Part shown: positions 1-8,374 of the stretch, one piece after another
Layout: each line of letters begins with the position of its first letter
Numbering within the stretch: the stretch's first letter is position 1
Assembly (NCBI GenBank): GCA_040219555.1
Contig: JAVJSF010000015.1
Location: forward strand, 1 to 64,000
Origin: JAVJSF01 sp040219555
GTDB taxonomy: Bacteria > Actinomycetota > Thermoleophilia > Miltoncostaeales > Miltoncostaeaceae
Direction: 5' to 3'
DNA: 64,000 bases
Program-made: the position numbers and the translations under genes
Notes under the pieces: generated by a model
The model's database searches: none
Told to the model about the DNA's origin: nothing
The model's input: only the letters and a program-made list of their open reading frames with translations

Positions 1-211
<211 letters not shown>

Positions 212-249
212 TCCTCCCCTCACGGGGATCGCCGCGCGCCCGCGGCATT

Positions 250-273
250 GAGGGGGCCCCACGGGGCCCCCTC
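250..273 (+). terminator. Terminator hairpin after groEL
   Basis: A perfect 11-bp inverted repeat (GAGGGGGCCCC / GGGGCCCCCTC) with a 2-nt centre lies 39 bases after the groEL stop. It is followed by GTCGTT rather than a long T run, as is usual in very GC-rich genomes. Confidence 0.7.
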
Positions 274-288
274 GTCGTTGGGGCCCAG

Positions 289-1527
289 ATGGACCCGCAG
301 GGGCGATGGGCGCGTGGCGCGGGCAGACTGCCGGGAGTGGACGCGCCCGCCCCTCTCCCCCCGCGCCGGCGCGCGGCCGCGTTCTGGACGGTCACCGGGC
401 TGATCGGCCTCGACACGATCCTGTTCACGATGGTCGTGCCGGCCCTCCCCGACTTCGCCGAGCGCGACGACTTCGGCGACACCACCGCGGCCCTCATCTT
501 CGCCGCCTTCCCCGTGGCGCAGCTCATCACCGCGCTGCTGGCCGCCGGTCTCGTGGAGCGCCTGGGCCGCCGGCCCGTGATGGTCGGCGCGGTGATGCTC
601 CTGACCGCCGCCACCCTCACCTTCGCCCTGGCCAGCGGCGTACCGGCCCTCACGGGCGCACGGGCCCTGCAGGGCGCCGCGGCGGGGTTCGTCTGGACCG
701 CCGGGATGGCCTGCATCGCCGACATCTACCCGCGCAACCAACTGGGCCTGCGGATGGGCCTGGCCGAGACGGCCGGCGGGGCCACCGGGCTCCTGGGGCC
801 CGTGGTGGGGGGCGCGCTGATCGCCGCCGTCGGCGTGCAGGAAGCTTTCCTGCTGGCGGCGCTCGTCCCCGCGCTGGCGCTGATCCCCACGGTGATGGTG
901 CCGGAGACCCGCCGCCACGGCCGCTCGCGCGCCCCGCACGTCTTCCGCGCCCTGCGGATGCTGGCGCGGGTTCCGCGGGCAAGGGTGTCGGCCGCTGCGC
1001 TGGGCCTGTTCGCGGGTACCCTGGCGCTGCTGGAGCCCCTGCTGCCGCTGGACCTCGATCGTCGCCTCGACATGGGCTCGCTGGGGATCGGGCTGGTGTT
1101 CGGCAGCGGGCTGGCGGCCTACTACGTGGTGATCCCCATCGCCGGCCGGTGGTCGGACAGGCACGGGCGCCGCAGGCCGCTGATGCTGGGCGGGCTCATC
1201 ATGGCTGCGGGCCTCCCCGCCATGGCGGTGGCGCCCGGTCCCGTCGTGGCGGTGGCCTTCGCCGTCGTGGGCGCGGGCATGGCGTGCATCTCGGCGCCCG
1301 CGGGACCGCTGATGGTGGAGGCGGTCGACGAAACCTCGATGGCCGGCAACCACGGCGTGGCCGGTGCGGTCCTGACGGCCATCTTCGCCGCGGGCTACGC
1401 GGTGGGGCCGCTCTCGGGCGCCCTCGCCTCGCTGGCGCTGCCGTTCGTGGCGACGCTCTGCATCGCGGCGGCGGCCGCCCTTCTGATCTCCCTGGGCGCC
1501 GGGCGATCCCTGGCGCCCCGCGCATGA
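289..1527 (+). CDS. MFS transporter, drug-efflux type
   Basis: Predicted 412-residue inner-membrane protein of the major facilitator superfamily, with about 12 hydrophobic helices. After helix 2 it shows the loop 2-3 pattern of the family (VERLGRRPVMVG, the G-x-L-x-D-R-x-G-R-R-type motif) and a motif-C-like glycine stretch in helix 5 (GLLGPVVGGALIAAVG), which is typical of drug/H+ antiporters. A second GRWSDRHGRRRPLMLGG loop between helices 8 and 9 mirrors the first. The substrate cannot be told from sequence. ATG 289 is chosen because upstream in-frame codons run into the groEL stop region. A GTG at 337, closer to the first helix, is an equally plausible start. It stands alone between two terminator hairpins, so it is probably monocistronic. 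Confidence 0.85.
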   Translation: MDPQGRWARGAGRLPGVDAPAPLPPRRRAAAFWTVTGLIGLDTILFTMVVPALPDFAERDDFGDTTAALIFAAFPVAQLITALLAAGLVERLGRRPVMVGAVMLLTAATLTFALASGVPALTGARALQGAAAGFVWTAGMACIADIYPRNQLGLRMGLAETAGGATGLLGPVVGGALIAAVGVQEAFLLAALVPALALIPTVMVPETRRHGRSRAPHVFRALRMLARVPRARVSAAALGLFAGTLALLEPLLPLDLDRRLDMGSLGIGLVFGSGLAAYYVVIPIAGRWSDRHGRRRPLMLGGLIMAAGLPAMAVAPGPVVAVAFAVVGAGMACISAPAGPLMVEAVDETSMAGNHGVAGAVLTAIFAAGYAVGPLSGALASLALPFVATLCIAAAAALLISLGAGRSLAPRA

Positions 1528-1546
1528 GCGGGCCCGGGAACGAGTC

Positions 1547-1580
1547 GGGGGTGCCACATCGGCTCCGCGGTGGCACCCCC
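1547..1580 (+). terminator. Terminator hairpin after the MFS gene
   Basis: An 11-bp perfect stem (GGGGGTGCCAC at 1547-1557, GTGGCACCCCC at 1570-1580) with a 12-nt loop, followed by the pyrimidine-rich TCGGCTCTTCTC. It starts about 20 bases after the stop codon of the MFS gene. Confidence 0.75.
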
Positions 1581-1589
1581 TCGGCTCTT

Positions 1590-1943
1590 CTCACCACCGG
1601 CGTGTCGCGGACGTGCGCGGCCGCCGGCCGGCGTTCATGTGTCTATCGGATGCCCGCACATCGGCTGCGGCCGGGTCCGATGGCGGACGTCGCCAGGGTG
1701 CCGTTCAGACGTCGCCTCCTCTCGGGTGGCTCGCCCCGACGCGATCGGCGATGCCATCGCTCGCTTCTGCGCTCACCGCGACTCCACGTCGCATGATGCG
1801 ACGGCGCCAGATCCGTCCGTGCCCGGCCGTTGCCTGGCTCGCGGGGGACGTCTCGGTGTGCGTGCGGAGGTGCATCGTCGATCCACCCCGGTGCGATCAT
1901 GCCGGTGGGGACCGTTCTACCGGCCCCTCGCCATGCACCATTG
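1590..1943. other. Gene-free stretch with one perfect palindrome
   Basis: I find no convincing gene here. Several open frames cross it, but none has a family resemblance, a good ribosome-binding site or third-position GC bias, and the base composition is visibly less GC-rich than the neighbouring genes. The one clear structure is a 17-bp perfect palindrome at 1787-1803 (arms CGTCGCAT and ATGCGACG around a central G). It could be a protein-binding site or a small hairpin. Confidence 0.5.
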
Positions 1944-1986
1944 CACCGCACCCGGCGGGCGTCAAGCGAGCCGGCCGGGTGCGGTG
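1944..1986 (-). terminator. Terminator hairpin after clpP
   Basis: A perfect 12-bp stem (CACCGCACCCGG at 1944-1955 and its complement at 1975-1986) with a 19-nt loop lies directly downstream of the clpP stop on the minus strand. There is no T tract. Confidence 0.6.
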
Positions 1987-1995
1987 AGCGGGCAG

Positions 1996-2580
1996 TCAGT
2001 GCGAGGAGATCACCCGGTCGATGACGCCGTAGTCGGCGGCCTCCTGGGCACTCATGAAGTAGTCGCGGTCGGTGTCCTTGGAGACCTTCTCGAAGGGCTG
2101 ACCGGTGTTCTCGGCCAGGATCTCGTCCAGTCGCTTGCGCAGGGCCAGCGCCTCGCGCGCGTGGATCTCGATGTCCGACGCCTGACCGGAGAACCCACCC
2201 GACACCTGGTGGATCATCACCTTCGCGTTGGGGAGGGCCATGCGCTTGCCCTTCGCCCCGCCCGCGAGCAGGAAGGCGCCCATGCTCATGGCGATGCCGC
2301 AGCAGATGGTCTGCACGTCGGGCTTGATGAAGCGCATCGTGTCGTAGATCGCCAGGCCGGCGTACACGTGCCCGCCCGGGGAGTTGATGTAGAGCGAGAT
2401 GTCCTTGTCGGGATCGTCGCTCTCTAGGTGGAGCAGCTGGGCGACGATCAGGTTCGCGACCTGGTCGTCCACGGCCGTGCCGAGGAAGATGATCCGCTCG
2501 TTGAGCAGACGCGAGTAGATGTCGAACGAGCGCTCGCCGCGCGAGGTCTGTTCGACGACCATGGGGATCAGTGGGCTCAT
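1996..2580 (-). CDS. clpP: ATP-dependent Clp protease proteolytic subunit ClpP
   Basis: A 194-residue serine peptidase subunit, the normal family length. The catalytic triad is visible: Ser99 in GIAMSMGAFLLAGG, His124 in MIHQVSGG and Asp173 in DRDYFMSAQEAADYG. ClpP forms a double heptameric barrel in the cytosol that degrades proteins unfolded by ClpX, ClpA or ClpC. The short N-terminal sequence (MSPLIPMVVEQTSRGERSFD) fits the mature form with a minimal propeptide. No second clpP or clpX lies next to it, unlike the common clpP1-clpP2-clpX order in actinomycetes, so partners must be elsewhere. It is the last gene of a minus-strand group and ends in a strong hairpin. Confidence 0.97.
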   Translation of the reverse strand: MSPLIPMVVEQTSRGERSFDIYSRLLNERIIFLGTAVDDQVANLIVAQLLHLESDDPDKDISLYINSPGGHVYAGLAIYDTMRFIKPDVQTICCGIAMSMGAFLLAGGAKGKRMALPNAKVMIHQVSGGFSGQASDIEIHAREALALRKRLDEILAENTGQPFEKVSKDTDRDYFMSAQEAADYGVIDRVISSH

Positions 2581-2590
2581 GCCCGGCAGC

Positions 2591-2899
2591 CTAAACCGTC
2601 AGTCTGGTGATGCGCCCGCCGTGGTCGACGACGACACGGTGCTCGATGTCGGTCGCCGAGCCCGCGGCGCGGTCGCGCACCCGGATGGTGAGGACCACCT
2701 CCGGCGGATCCAGGCGCGCGCCGCGGTGCCCGGAGCGATCGGGAGGGGTCACCTCGCGCACGCGATCGAGGGTGGCCGGCTCGCCTCCCACGGTCACCTC
2801 CGCACCCGGGGCGAAGAGTGCCCGGTACTGCTCGATGCCGGTGTTGAGCGCGCCGGTGTAGAGCTTGCCGAACTGGCGGGCCTGGTCGTAGGTCAGCAT
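2591..2899 (-). CDS. SnoaL/NTF2-like small protein
   Basis: A 102-residue protein with the layout of a small NTF2-like (SnoaL-type) fold. An N-terminal helical stretch (LTYDQARQFGKLYTGALNTG) is followed by LFAPGAEVTVGGEPATLDRV and a series of alternating beta-type strands ending in GGRITRLTV. Such domains act as ligand-binding pockets or small enzymes, and no catalytic residue can be assigned here. It ends 11 bases before the clpP start and begins 6 bases after the next membrane-protein gene on the same strand, so co-transcription is likely. The function is unknown; family assignment is by overall pattern only. Confidence 0.6.
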   Translation of the reverse strand: MLTYDQARQFGKLYTGALNTGIEQYRALFAPGAEVTVGGEPATLDRVREVTPPDRSGHRGARLDPPEVVLTIRVRDRAAGSATDIEHRVVVDHGGRITRLTV

Positions 2900-2904
2900 C
2901 CTCG

Positions 2905-3324
2905 CTACCCCCGGATGACGATGATGATCACAAAAAGCGTGTAGGCCACGGCGATCACGATCCCCAGCGTCAGCAGGACCGCAGTGACGGCGCTCATCGG
3001 CCGGCGGGGCGCGGCGGGGCCGGGGCCGGGGGCGCCGCCCGTCGCGCCGCGCCGGCGCAGGCCGCCACGACGAAGGCGCTCGGCCACCACCACCAGGACG
3101 GCGGCGACCAGGCTCGCAAGAGCCAGTGAGGGCATCGGGCCGAGGCCCAGGCGCGGCACGGTCAGGAGCAGGACCAGCCAGACCGGCAGCCCGACGATCA
3201 GCGCGGTACGCGCCCAGGCGCGGAACGCGCGCGTCATGCGCTCCACATCGTCGAAGTCGCGCATCGCCTCCGGATCGGGACCAGCCGGCTCCCGGTCCTC
3301 CGGATCCGGCGGCCGACCGGTCAT
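2905..3324 (-). CDS. Small membrane protein of unknown function
   Basis: 139 residues. An acidic and proline-rich N-terminal segment (about residues 1-30) is followed by two adjacent hydrophobic helices (about 40-58 and 64-82), an Arg/Gly/Pro-rich linker, and a third helix near the C-terminus (TAVLLTLGIVIAVAYTLFVI). It is probably an integral inner-membrane protein with three spans. I do not recognise the family. Its start overlaps the stop of the upstream phosphatase-like gene by four bases (ATGA), which implies translational coupling to it. Confidence 0.6.
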   Translation of the reverse strand: MTGRPPDPEDREPAGPDPEAMRDFDDVERMTRAFRAWARTALIVGLPVWLVLLLTVPRLGLGPMPSLALASLVAAVLVVVAERLRRGGLRRRGATGGAPGPGPAAPRRPMSAVTAVLLTLGIVIAVAYTLFVIIIVIRG

Positions 3325-4148
3325 CCCCGTGCGCCCGCCGGCGGCAGTGCGGCGCGCATCAGGGCCAGCGCGGGCTCGTCGCGGGCAGCCACGATGTGGC
3401 GGTGGGTGGTCACATCCAGGGGAGATCCGGCCAGGTCCTCCTGTCCGGGCATGCCCACCAGCATCCCGGCCTCCAGGGCGAACAGCTGCGCCGCGGCCAC
3501 ATCGACGGGCCGCCCGGGCCCCAGGCCGACCATGGCATCACAGCGCCCGGCCGCGGCGTAGCACAGGGACAGGGCCAGCGAACCCACCGCCCGGAAGCGC
3601 CCCACCCGGCCCTCGAAGACACCGGCCGCGTGGGCGATGCGCCGCGGTAGCGCACCCTCCACGGCCACCAGCTCCAAGCCCGTGCTGACGGGCGGCCTCA
3701 CCGGGAGCCCGTCCACCGCGGCGCCGGCCCCGCGCAGGGCGAGGAACTCCTCGCCGGTCCCGTGATCGTGCACCAGACCGAGGGTGACATCGGCCATCGT
3801 GCGCCCCGATGCGACCGCGATGGACGTCGAGAAGGGGGTCATGCCGCGGCCGGCGTTGAGGCTCCCGTCGATCGGGTCGACCACCACCACCGTCGGCCCG
3901 CCGCCGTTCACCGGGCGCTCGCCCGCCTCCTCGCTGATCAGCAGGAAGGGCAGGCCGGTGTCGGCGAGCTCGGCGATGACGATGTCCTCGGCCATCCGGT
4001 CCACCCGCAGCGTGGTGTCGCCGCCGGCGCCGGCGCCCAGTCGCTCCCGGCGCGCCGCCGGATCGAGGCCGGCCAACTCGCCGGCGATCCGCCGGCAGGC
4101 CCGGCGACAGGCGCCGAGCCACAGCGGATCGTCGCCGCTACCGCGCAT
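3321..4148 (-). CDS. Inositol monophosphatase family protein
   Basis: 275 residues of the Mg2+-dependent, Li+-sensitive phosphatase family that includes inositol-1-phosphatase, FBPase and CysQ. The metal-binding motifs are visible: Glu73/Glu74 in LLISEEAGE, Asp91 and Asp94 in VVVVDPIDGSLNAG, and Asp216 in GRPVDVAAAQLFALEAG, which replaces the canonical W-D-x-A-A-G. Family members remove phosphate from sugar, inositol or nucleotide phosphates. The actual substrate cannot be read from sequence, and the altered third motif (PVD instead of WD) leaves room for a divergent substrate. It overlaps the gene before it by 11 bases and the one after it by 4, so it sits inside a tight minus-strand operon. 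Confidence 0.85.
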   Translation of the reverse strand: MRGSGDDPLWLGACRRACRRIAGELAGLDPAARRERLGAGAGGDTTLRVDRMAEDIVIAELADTGLPFLLISEEAGERPVNGGGPTVVVVDPIDGSLNAGRGMTPFSTSIAVASGRTMADVTLGLVHDHGTGEEFLALRGAGAAVDGLPVRPPVSTGLELVAVEGALPRRIAHAAGVFEGRVGRFRAVGSLALSLCYAAAGRCDAMVGLGPGRPVDVAAAQLFALEAGMLVGMPGQEDLAGSPLDVTTHRHIVAARDEPALALMRAALPPAGARG

Positions 4149-5358
4149 CGACCAGCGAATGGAACGCCACGCCGGTCAGCAGCTTGGGATAGAAGTAGGT
4201 CGACTTCTGGGGCATCGTCTCGGCCGCGTCTGACACGGCCGCGATCTCGCTCTTGGGGATGCCGCGCATGATGAAGACCGCAGCGGCCTCGCCGGAGGCC
4301 ACGAGGGCCGCGGCCTCGGCGGCGTCCTTCACGTAGGTCAGCTCGCCGTCGTGGGCCAGCTGGGCCTGGTCGGCGCCGAGATGCGGGATCAGCACCTCGC
4401 GCTCCAGGGTGGCCACGTCCAGTCGCTCCCCCGGGCTGGCACCCTCGGGCGCTCCGCCGGACAGGAACCACATGCCCTCGGGGCGCACCAGGCCGAGGGC
4501 CGGCACCGCGGCCGGCGCCGAATCCAGCGCGCCCACGAGCTCGTCGAGATCGGCCACCGGGCGGCGCTCGAAGGCCGCCTCGGCACCCTCGCTCCACCGC
4601 TTCAGCACCCGATGGGTGGGCAGAACCACCAGACCCGGGTCGTCGAGGGCGGTCAGGCCCATCATCACCCGGTTGTGCGGCCCCTCGGTGTCGCCGCCGG
4701 CGGCGCGCACCTCGTCGCGGTAGGCCAGGGCGGTCTCGTACCGGTGGTGCCCGTCGGCGATCAGGATCCAGCGGTCGGCCAGGGCCGCCGCCACGGCCCG
4801 GTGGGCCTCCGGGTCGGCGATGCGCCAGAAGCGGTGCACCACGCCGTCGGGGTCGGTCATCTCGGCGTCGGCGTTGCCCGCGACGCCCATGGCCGCCCAG
4901 GCGGCGCCCTCGGCGTCCGGGTAGAGACCGAACACCGGCGAGAGGTTCGTCTGCACGGCGCGCGTCAGGCGCAGGCGGTCCTCCTTGGGGCCGGCGTGCG
5001 TGCGCTCATGCGGGCGGACGACCCGCGCCTCGTAGGGCTCGATGGTGACCGCGCCGAGGATGGTGCGCCGCTCGCGCTCCACCCCGTCGGCCAGGGTGAA
5101 GGTCTGGGTCCAGGCCACCAGCTGGGGGCCCTCGGCGCGCTCCAGCACGCCCTCGTCCTCCCAGTGGGCCAGGAGCGTCGCCACCTCCTCGTATCCCACC
5201 TCCGGGAGGATCAGGCGCACCGCGTTGTACGGGCTGCGCGCGAGGAGCGTCCGCCGCTCATCGGCGGAGATCACGTCGTAGGGCGGGGCGAGGAGGCTGC
5301 CGAGCGGGCCCGCGGGAGGGGCGTACTGCAGCGCTGGGAAAGATCTGACGTCGGCCAC
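4138..5358 (-). CDS. DUF1015 family protein
   Basis: A 406-residue protein of the DUF1015 family. The diagnostic N-terminal pattern is clear (VADVRSFPALQY, then LLAPPYDVIS, then SPYNAVRLILPE), as are HERTHAGPKEDRLRL, IADGHHRYETALAYRDE and the C-terminal domain. The GTG at 5358 is chosen because family members start with M-x-x-x-x-P-F at this point; a longer reading to 5403 would add a low-complexity tail. The His-rich GHHRYETA segment looks like an active site or metal site, but no reaction is established for the family, which is often found near serine-biosynthesis genes. Here its neighbour is an inositol-phosphatase-like gene that overlaps it. It is divergent from the helicase gene, with about 70 bp for both promoters. 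Confidence 0.85.
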   Translation of the reverse strand: MADVRSFPALQYAPPAGPLGSLLAPPYDVISADERRTLLARSPYNAVRLILPEVGYEEVATLLAHWEDEGVLERAEGPQLVAWTQTFTLADGVERERRTILGAVTIEPYEARVVRPHERTHAGPKEDRLRLTRAVQTNLSPVFGLYPDAEGAAWAAMGVAGNADAEMTDPDGVVHRFWRIADPEAHRAVAAALADRWILIADGHHRYETALAYRDEVRAAGGDTEGPHNRVMMGLTALDDPGLVVLPTHRVLKRWSEGAEAAFERRPVADLDELVGALDSAPAAVPALGLVRPEGMWFLSGGAPEGASPGERLDVATLEREVLIPHLGADQAQLAHDGELTYVKDAAEAAALVASGEAAAVFIMRGIPKSEIAAVSDAAETMPQKSTYFYPKLLTGVAFHSLVDAR

Positions 5359-5431
5359 GGCGGGCGACTCTACCAGCGGCCCCGCCGGGCGGGCGGCCCG
5401 CATGTCCGCGGATGCGATTACCGTGTGTCAC

Positions 5432-8374
5432 ATGGAGCTGACCCCCGAGCAGCACGCAGCGGTCGCCCACGCGGGCGGCCCCGCCCTGGTGCTGGCCGGG
5501 GCGGGCGCGGGCAAGACGCGCGTGCTGTGCGAGCGCCTGGCCTGGCTGGTGGCGGGTGGCGCCGCACCCGCCGAGGTGCTGGCCCTCACCTTCAGCCGCG
5601 AGGCGGCGATCGAACTGCGCCAGCGCGCCGAGGAACGCATCGGGACCGCCCACGCGACGCTGCGGGTCAGCACCTTCCACGCCTTCGCCCAGGACCTGGT
5701 GCGCATCCACGGCGTCGAGCGCGGACTGGTGAGCGAGCGGCGCGTGGCCACCGCGGAGGACCGCTCGCTGATGCTCCTGGACCGGCTGGCGGAGCTCGAT
5801 CTGCGCCACCACGACCTGCGCGGCGACGCGCCGGCGCTGGTGGCGCGCCTGATCGGGCGGATCGACGCGTGCCGCGACCAGCTGGTGACGCCGGAGCAGT
5901 TCCTGGGCTGGAGTGCCGCCGCCGTGCGCGAGGCCCGCACCCCGAGCGCCGAGCAGTACGCCCGCCGGGACCAGGAGTTCGCGCGCGTGCTGGCCGCCCA
6001 CGACGGGTGGCTGGATGAGGCGGGCCTGGAGGACTTCGGCCTGTCGATCGTCCGCGCCATCGATCTGCTGCGCACCCATCCCGACCGGCTGACGGCCGTC
6101 CGGGCCGAGACGCGCCACCTTCTGGTGGACGAGTTCCAGGACACCAACCACGCGCAGTCGGTGCTGCTGCACCTGGTCGGGGAGGGGGCCGACAGCCTGA
6201 TGGTGGTGGGCGACGACGACCAGGGCATCTACCGCTTCCGCGGGGCATCGACCAAGAACATGGCCGACTTCCGGGAGGCGCATCCGGGGTGCGCCGAGCT
6301 GCGCCTGACCCTGAACCACCGCTCGGGCCAGGGCGTTCTGGACGCCGCCGGCGCCGTGGTGGAGCCCATCGCCGACCGGGTTCCCAAGCGGCTGGTGGCC
6401 CTGCCCGAGGCGCCCTCGCCGGTTCCGCAGTTCTGGAGCGCGGCCGACCCCGACGAGCAGGCGCGTGCGGTGGTGGACGACATCCGGCGTCGCGCACAGG
6501 AGGGCATCCCCCTCGAGGAGCAGGCGATCCTGATGCGCGCGGTGCGCACCGAGTCGCGCCCCGTCGTGGCCGCCCTGGAGCGCGCGGGGGTGCCCCACCA
6601 GGTGCGCGGCGGGTTGCGCCTGCTGGAGCGCCGGGAGGTGCGGGAGGCCATCGCCTGGCTGCGCGCCGCGTGCCGGCCCGACGATGTGGCAGCCCACCTG
6701 CGGATCGCGGCCGATCCGCGCTTCGGCCTGCCGTGGGAGCGCGCCGCCGACGCGGTGTCCTCGGCGCCGCGCGAGGCGGTCAGCGCGGCCCTGGTGGGGG
6801 TCGCCCGCGAGGCGGGCGCCTCGGCCTTCGCGGAGGCCTTCGACTCGGTCGGACGGGCGGCCGCCGGGCTGACGGCCCCGGCCGCGCTCCGCGTCGCAAT
6901 CGATGCCACCGGGCTGCGCGGCGCGGCGCTGGCCCTCGGGGGCGCCGAGGGGGCGGCACGGCTGGCCGGGCTGGCCGGGCTGGAGCGGCTGGCCGAGACG
7001 CTGACAGAGCGCGACCCCGGGATGGACGCGCGAGCCCTCGCCGACATGCTCACCGGCCTGGCCGAGCTGGGATTCCGCGGCGAGTCGGGGACGCCGGCCG
7101 AGCGCACCGGGGTACAGGTGATGACCATCCACCAGGCCAAGGGCCTGGAGTTCGACGCCGTGTACGTGGTGGGCCTCACCCGGACGGCCTTCCCCGGCCG
7201 CGACCGGGGGCGGGGGTCGGACCTGCCCGACGCGCTGGTTGAGGAGGCCATCGCTCGCGGGCGCGACGCCCACGTGGACGAGGCTCGCCGCCTGTTGTAC
7301 GTCGCGATGACCCGCGCCCGCCGGCACCTGGTGCTCAGCACGCTCCAGCGGGCGGATGCCGGCACCACCCAGCACCCGTCGCCCTTCTTCGAGGAGGCAC
7401 GCGCCGCGGTGGCGGCACCTCTGGAGGAACTCGGGGTCGGCCCCGAGCGCGAGGCGCTGGCCGAGGTCTCGCTGCGCCAGGCCGCCTTCACCGAAGCGAC
7501 GATGCGCGCGGCCCAGTCGGTGGCCGCCGGCGACGGAGACGCCGCCGACCTGATGGCCGGCGTCGAGGCCCGCGCCCGCCAGTTGGTGGCCGCGCGCGCA
7601 GATGCCCTGGCCGGCACCCCGCCCGAGCCGGTCGCGGCACCGCCCCGGCCGGCGCGCCCGGGGCTGGCCCTGTCGCCGAGCGGCATCGGCTCGTACCTGA
7701 CCTGCCCGCGGCGCTACCGCTACGCGGCCGTTGACCGGGTGCCCGTGAGCCCGGGGGTGCAGCAACGCATCGGAACGGCCGCCCACTCGGCGCTGGAGGG
7801 GCACTACCGCCCCGGTGGCACCGGCGGCGACGGCGACCACCTGGTGGCGCGCTTCGCGGCCGTGCTGCGCGACCGCGACCTGGCCGACACCGCCGAGGGT
7901 CGCCAGGCCCTGGCCCACGCCCGCGAGCGCCTGCCGGCCTACCACCAGCGCGTACTGACCACCGGGGTGAGACCGATCGGCGTGGAGGTCTCCTTCACGC
8001 TCACGGTGGGTCCCCACAGGGTGCGCGGGCGCATCGATCGCATCGACGAGCACCCGCGGGGCGGGCACCAGCTGGTGGACTACAAGACCGGCAAGCCGCC
8101 GTCCAATCCCGAACAGCGAGACGAGCGGACCATGAACCTGTACCTGCTCGGCGCCCGCGAGGCGCTGGGCATCGAGGCCCGTGGGGCCGAGGTGGTCCAC
8201 ATCCTGGACGGCGACGTCCGCGGCGTGCACCCGGACGGCGGCTCCATGGCCGAGACGGTCGAGACCGTGCGCGACGTGGCCGAGGGGATCTCGGCGGGGG
8301 CCTTCGACCCGGTGCCGGGCTGGCACTGCGGCACCTGCGCGTTCACGCTCCTGTGCCCGGCGATCGACCGATGA
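5432..8374 (+). CDS. UvrD/Rep-type helicase fused to an Fe-S RecB-family nuclease
   Basis: A 980-residue DNA repair enzyme. The N-terminal SF1A helicase has Walker A (Lys28 in AGAGAGKT), motif II (VDEFQDTN from about residue 232), motif III (VVGDDDQGIYRFRGA), motif V (MTIHQAKGLEFDAVYVVGL) and motif VI (VAMTRARRHL). The C-terminal PD-(D/E)XK nuclease shows RGRIDRID and LVDYKTGK. Four cysteines, 758, 966, 969 and 975, have the C-(n)-C-x2-C-x5-C spacing known from AddB and Cas4 to hold a 4Fe-4S cluster. It probably processes double-strand breaks, as AdnAB and AddAB do, but no partner subunit is adjacent. ATG 5432 is chosen because helicases of this type start M-E-L-x-P-E-Q; an in-frame ATG at 5402 is possible. 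It overlaps the next gene by ATGA. Confidence 0.92.
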   Translation: MELTPEQHAAVAHAGGPALVLAGAGAGKTRVLCERLAWLVAGGAAPAEVLALTFSREAAIELRQRAEERIGTAHATLRVSTFHAFAQDLVRIHGVERGLVSERRVATAEDRSLMLLDRLAELDLRHHDLRGDAPALVARLIGRIDACRDQLVTPEQFLGWSAAAVREARTPSAEQYARRDQEFARVLAAHDGWLDEAGLEDFGLSIVRAIDLLRTHPDRLTAVRAETRHLLVDEFQDTNHAQSVLLHLVGEGADSLMVVGDDDQGIYRFRGASTKNMADFREAHPGCAELRLTLNHRSGQGVLDAAGAVVEPIADRVPKRLVALPEAPSPVPQFWSAADPDEQARAVVDDIRRRAQEGIPLEEQAILMRAVRTESRPVVAALERAGVPHQVRGGLRLLERREVREAIAWLRAACRPDDVAAHLRIAADPRFGLPWERAADAVSSAPREAVSAALVGVAREAGASAFAEAFDSVGRAAAGLTAPAALRVAIDATGLRGAALALGGAEGAARLAGLAGLERLAETLTERDPGMDARALADMLTGLAELGFRGESGTPAERTGVQVMTIHQAKGLEFDAVYVVGLTRTAFPGRDRGRGSDLPDALVEEAIARGRDAHVDEARRLLYVAMTRARRHLVLSTLQRADAGTTQHPSPFFEEARAAVAAPLEELGVGPEREALAEVSLRQAAFTEATMRAAQSVAAGDGDAADLMAGVEARARQLVAARADALAGTPPEPVAAPPRPARPGLALSPSGIGSYLTCPRRYRYAAVDRVPVSPGVQQRIGTAAHSALEGHYRPGGTGGDGDHLVARFAAVLRDRDLADTAEGRQALAHARERLPAYHQRVLTTGVRPIGVEVSFTLTVGPHRVRGRIDRIDEHPRGGHQLVDYKTGKPPSNPEQRDERTMNLYLLGAREALGIEARGAEVVHILDGDVRGVHPDGGSMAETVETVRDVAEGISAGAFDPVPGWHCGTCAFTLLCPAIDR

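Noticed and set aside
1613..1987. A 124-codon plus-strand frame before the clpP terminator
   Set aside because: Its codon use does not show the strong GC third-position bias of neighbours, it ends within the terminator region of clpP and it has no recognisable family.
5258..8326. A 1022-codon minus-strand open frame opposite the helicase-nuclease
   Set aside because: It is an antisense shadow produced by high GC at third positions. The plus-strand frame has all helicase and nuclease motifs.
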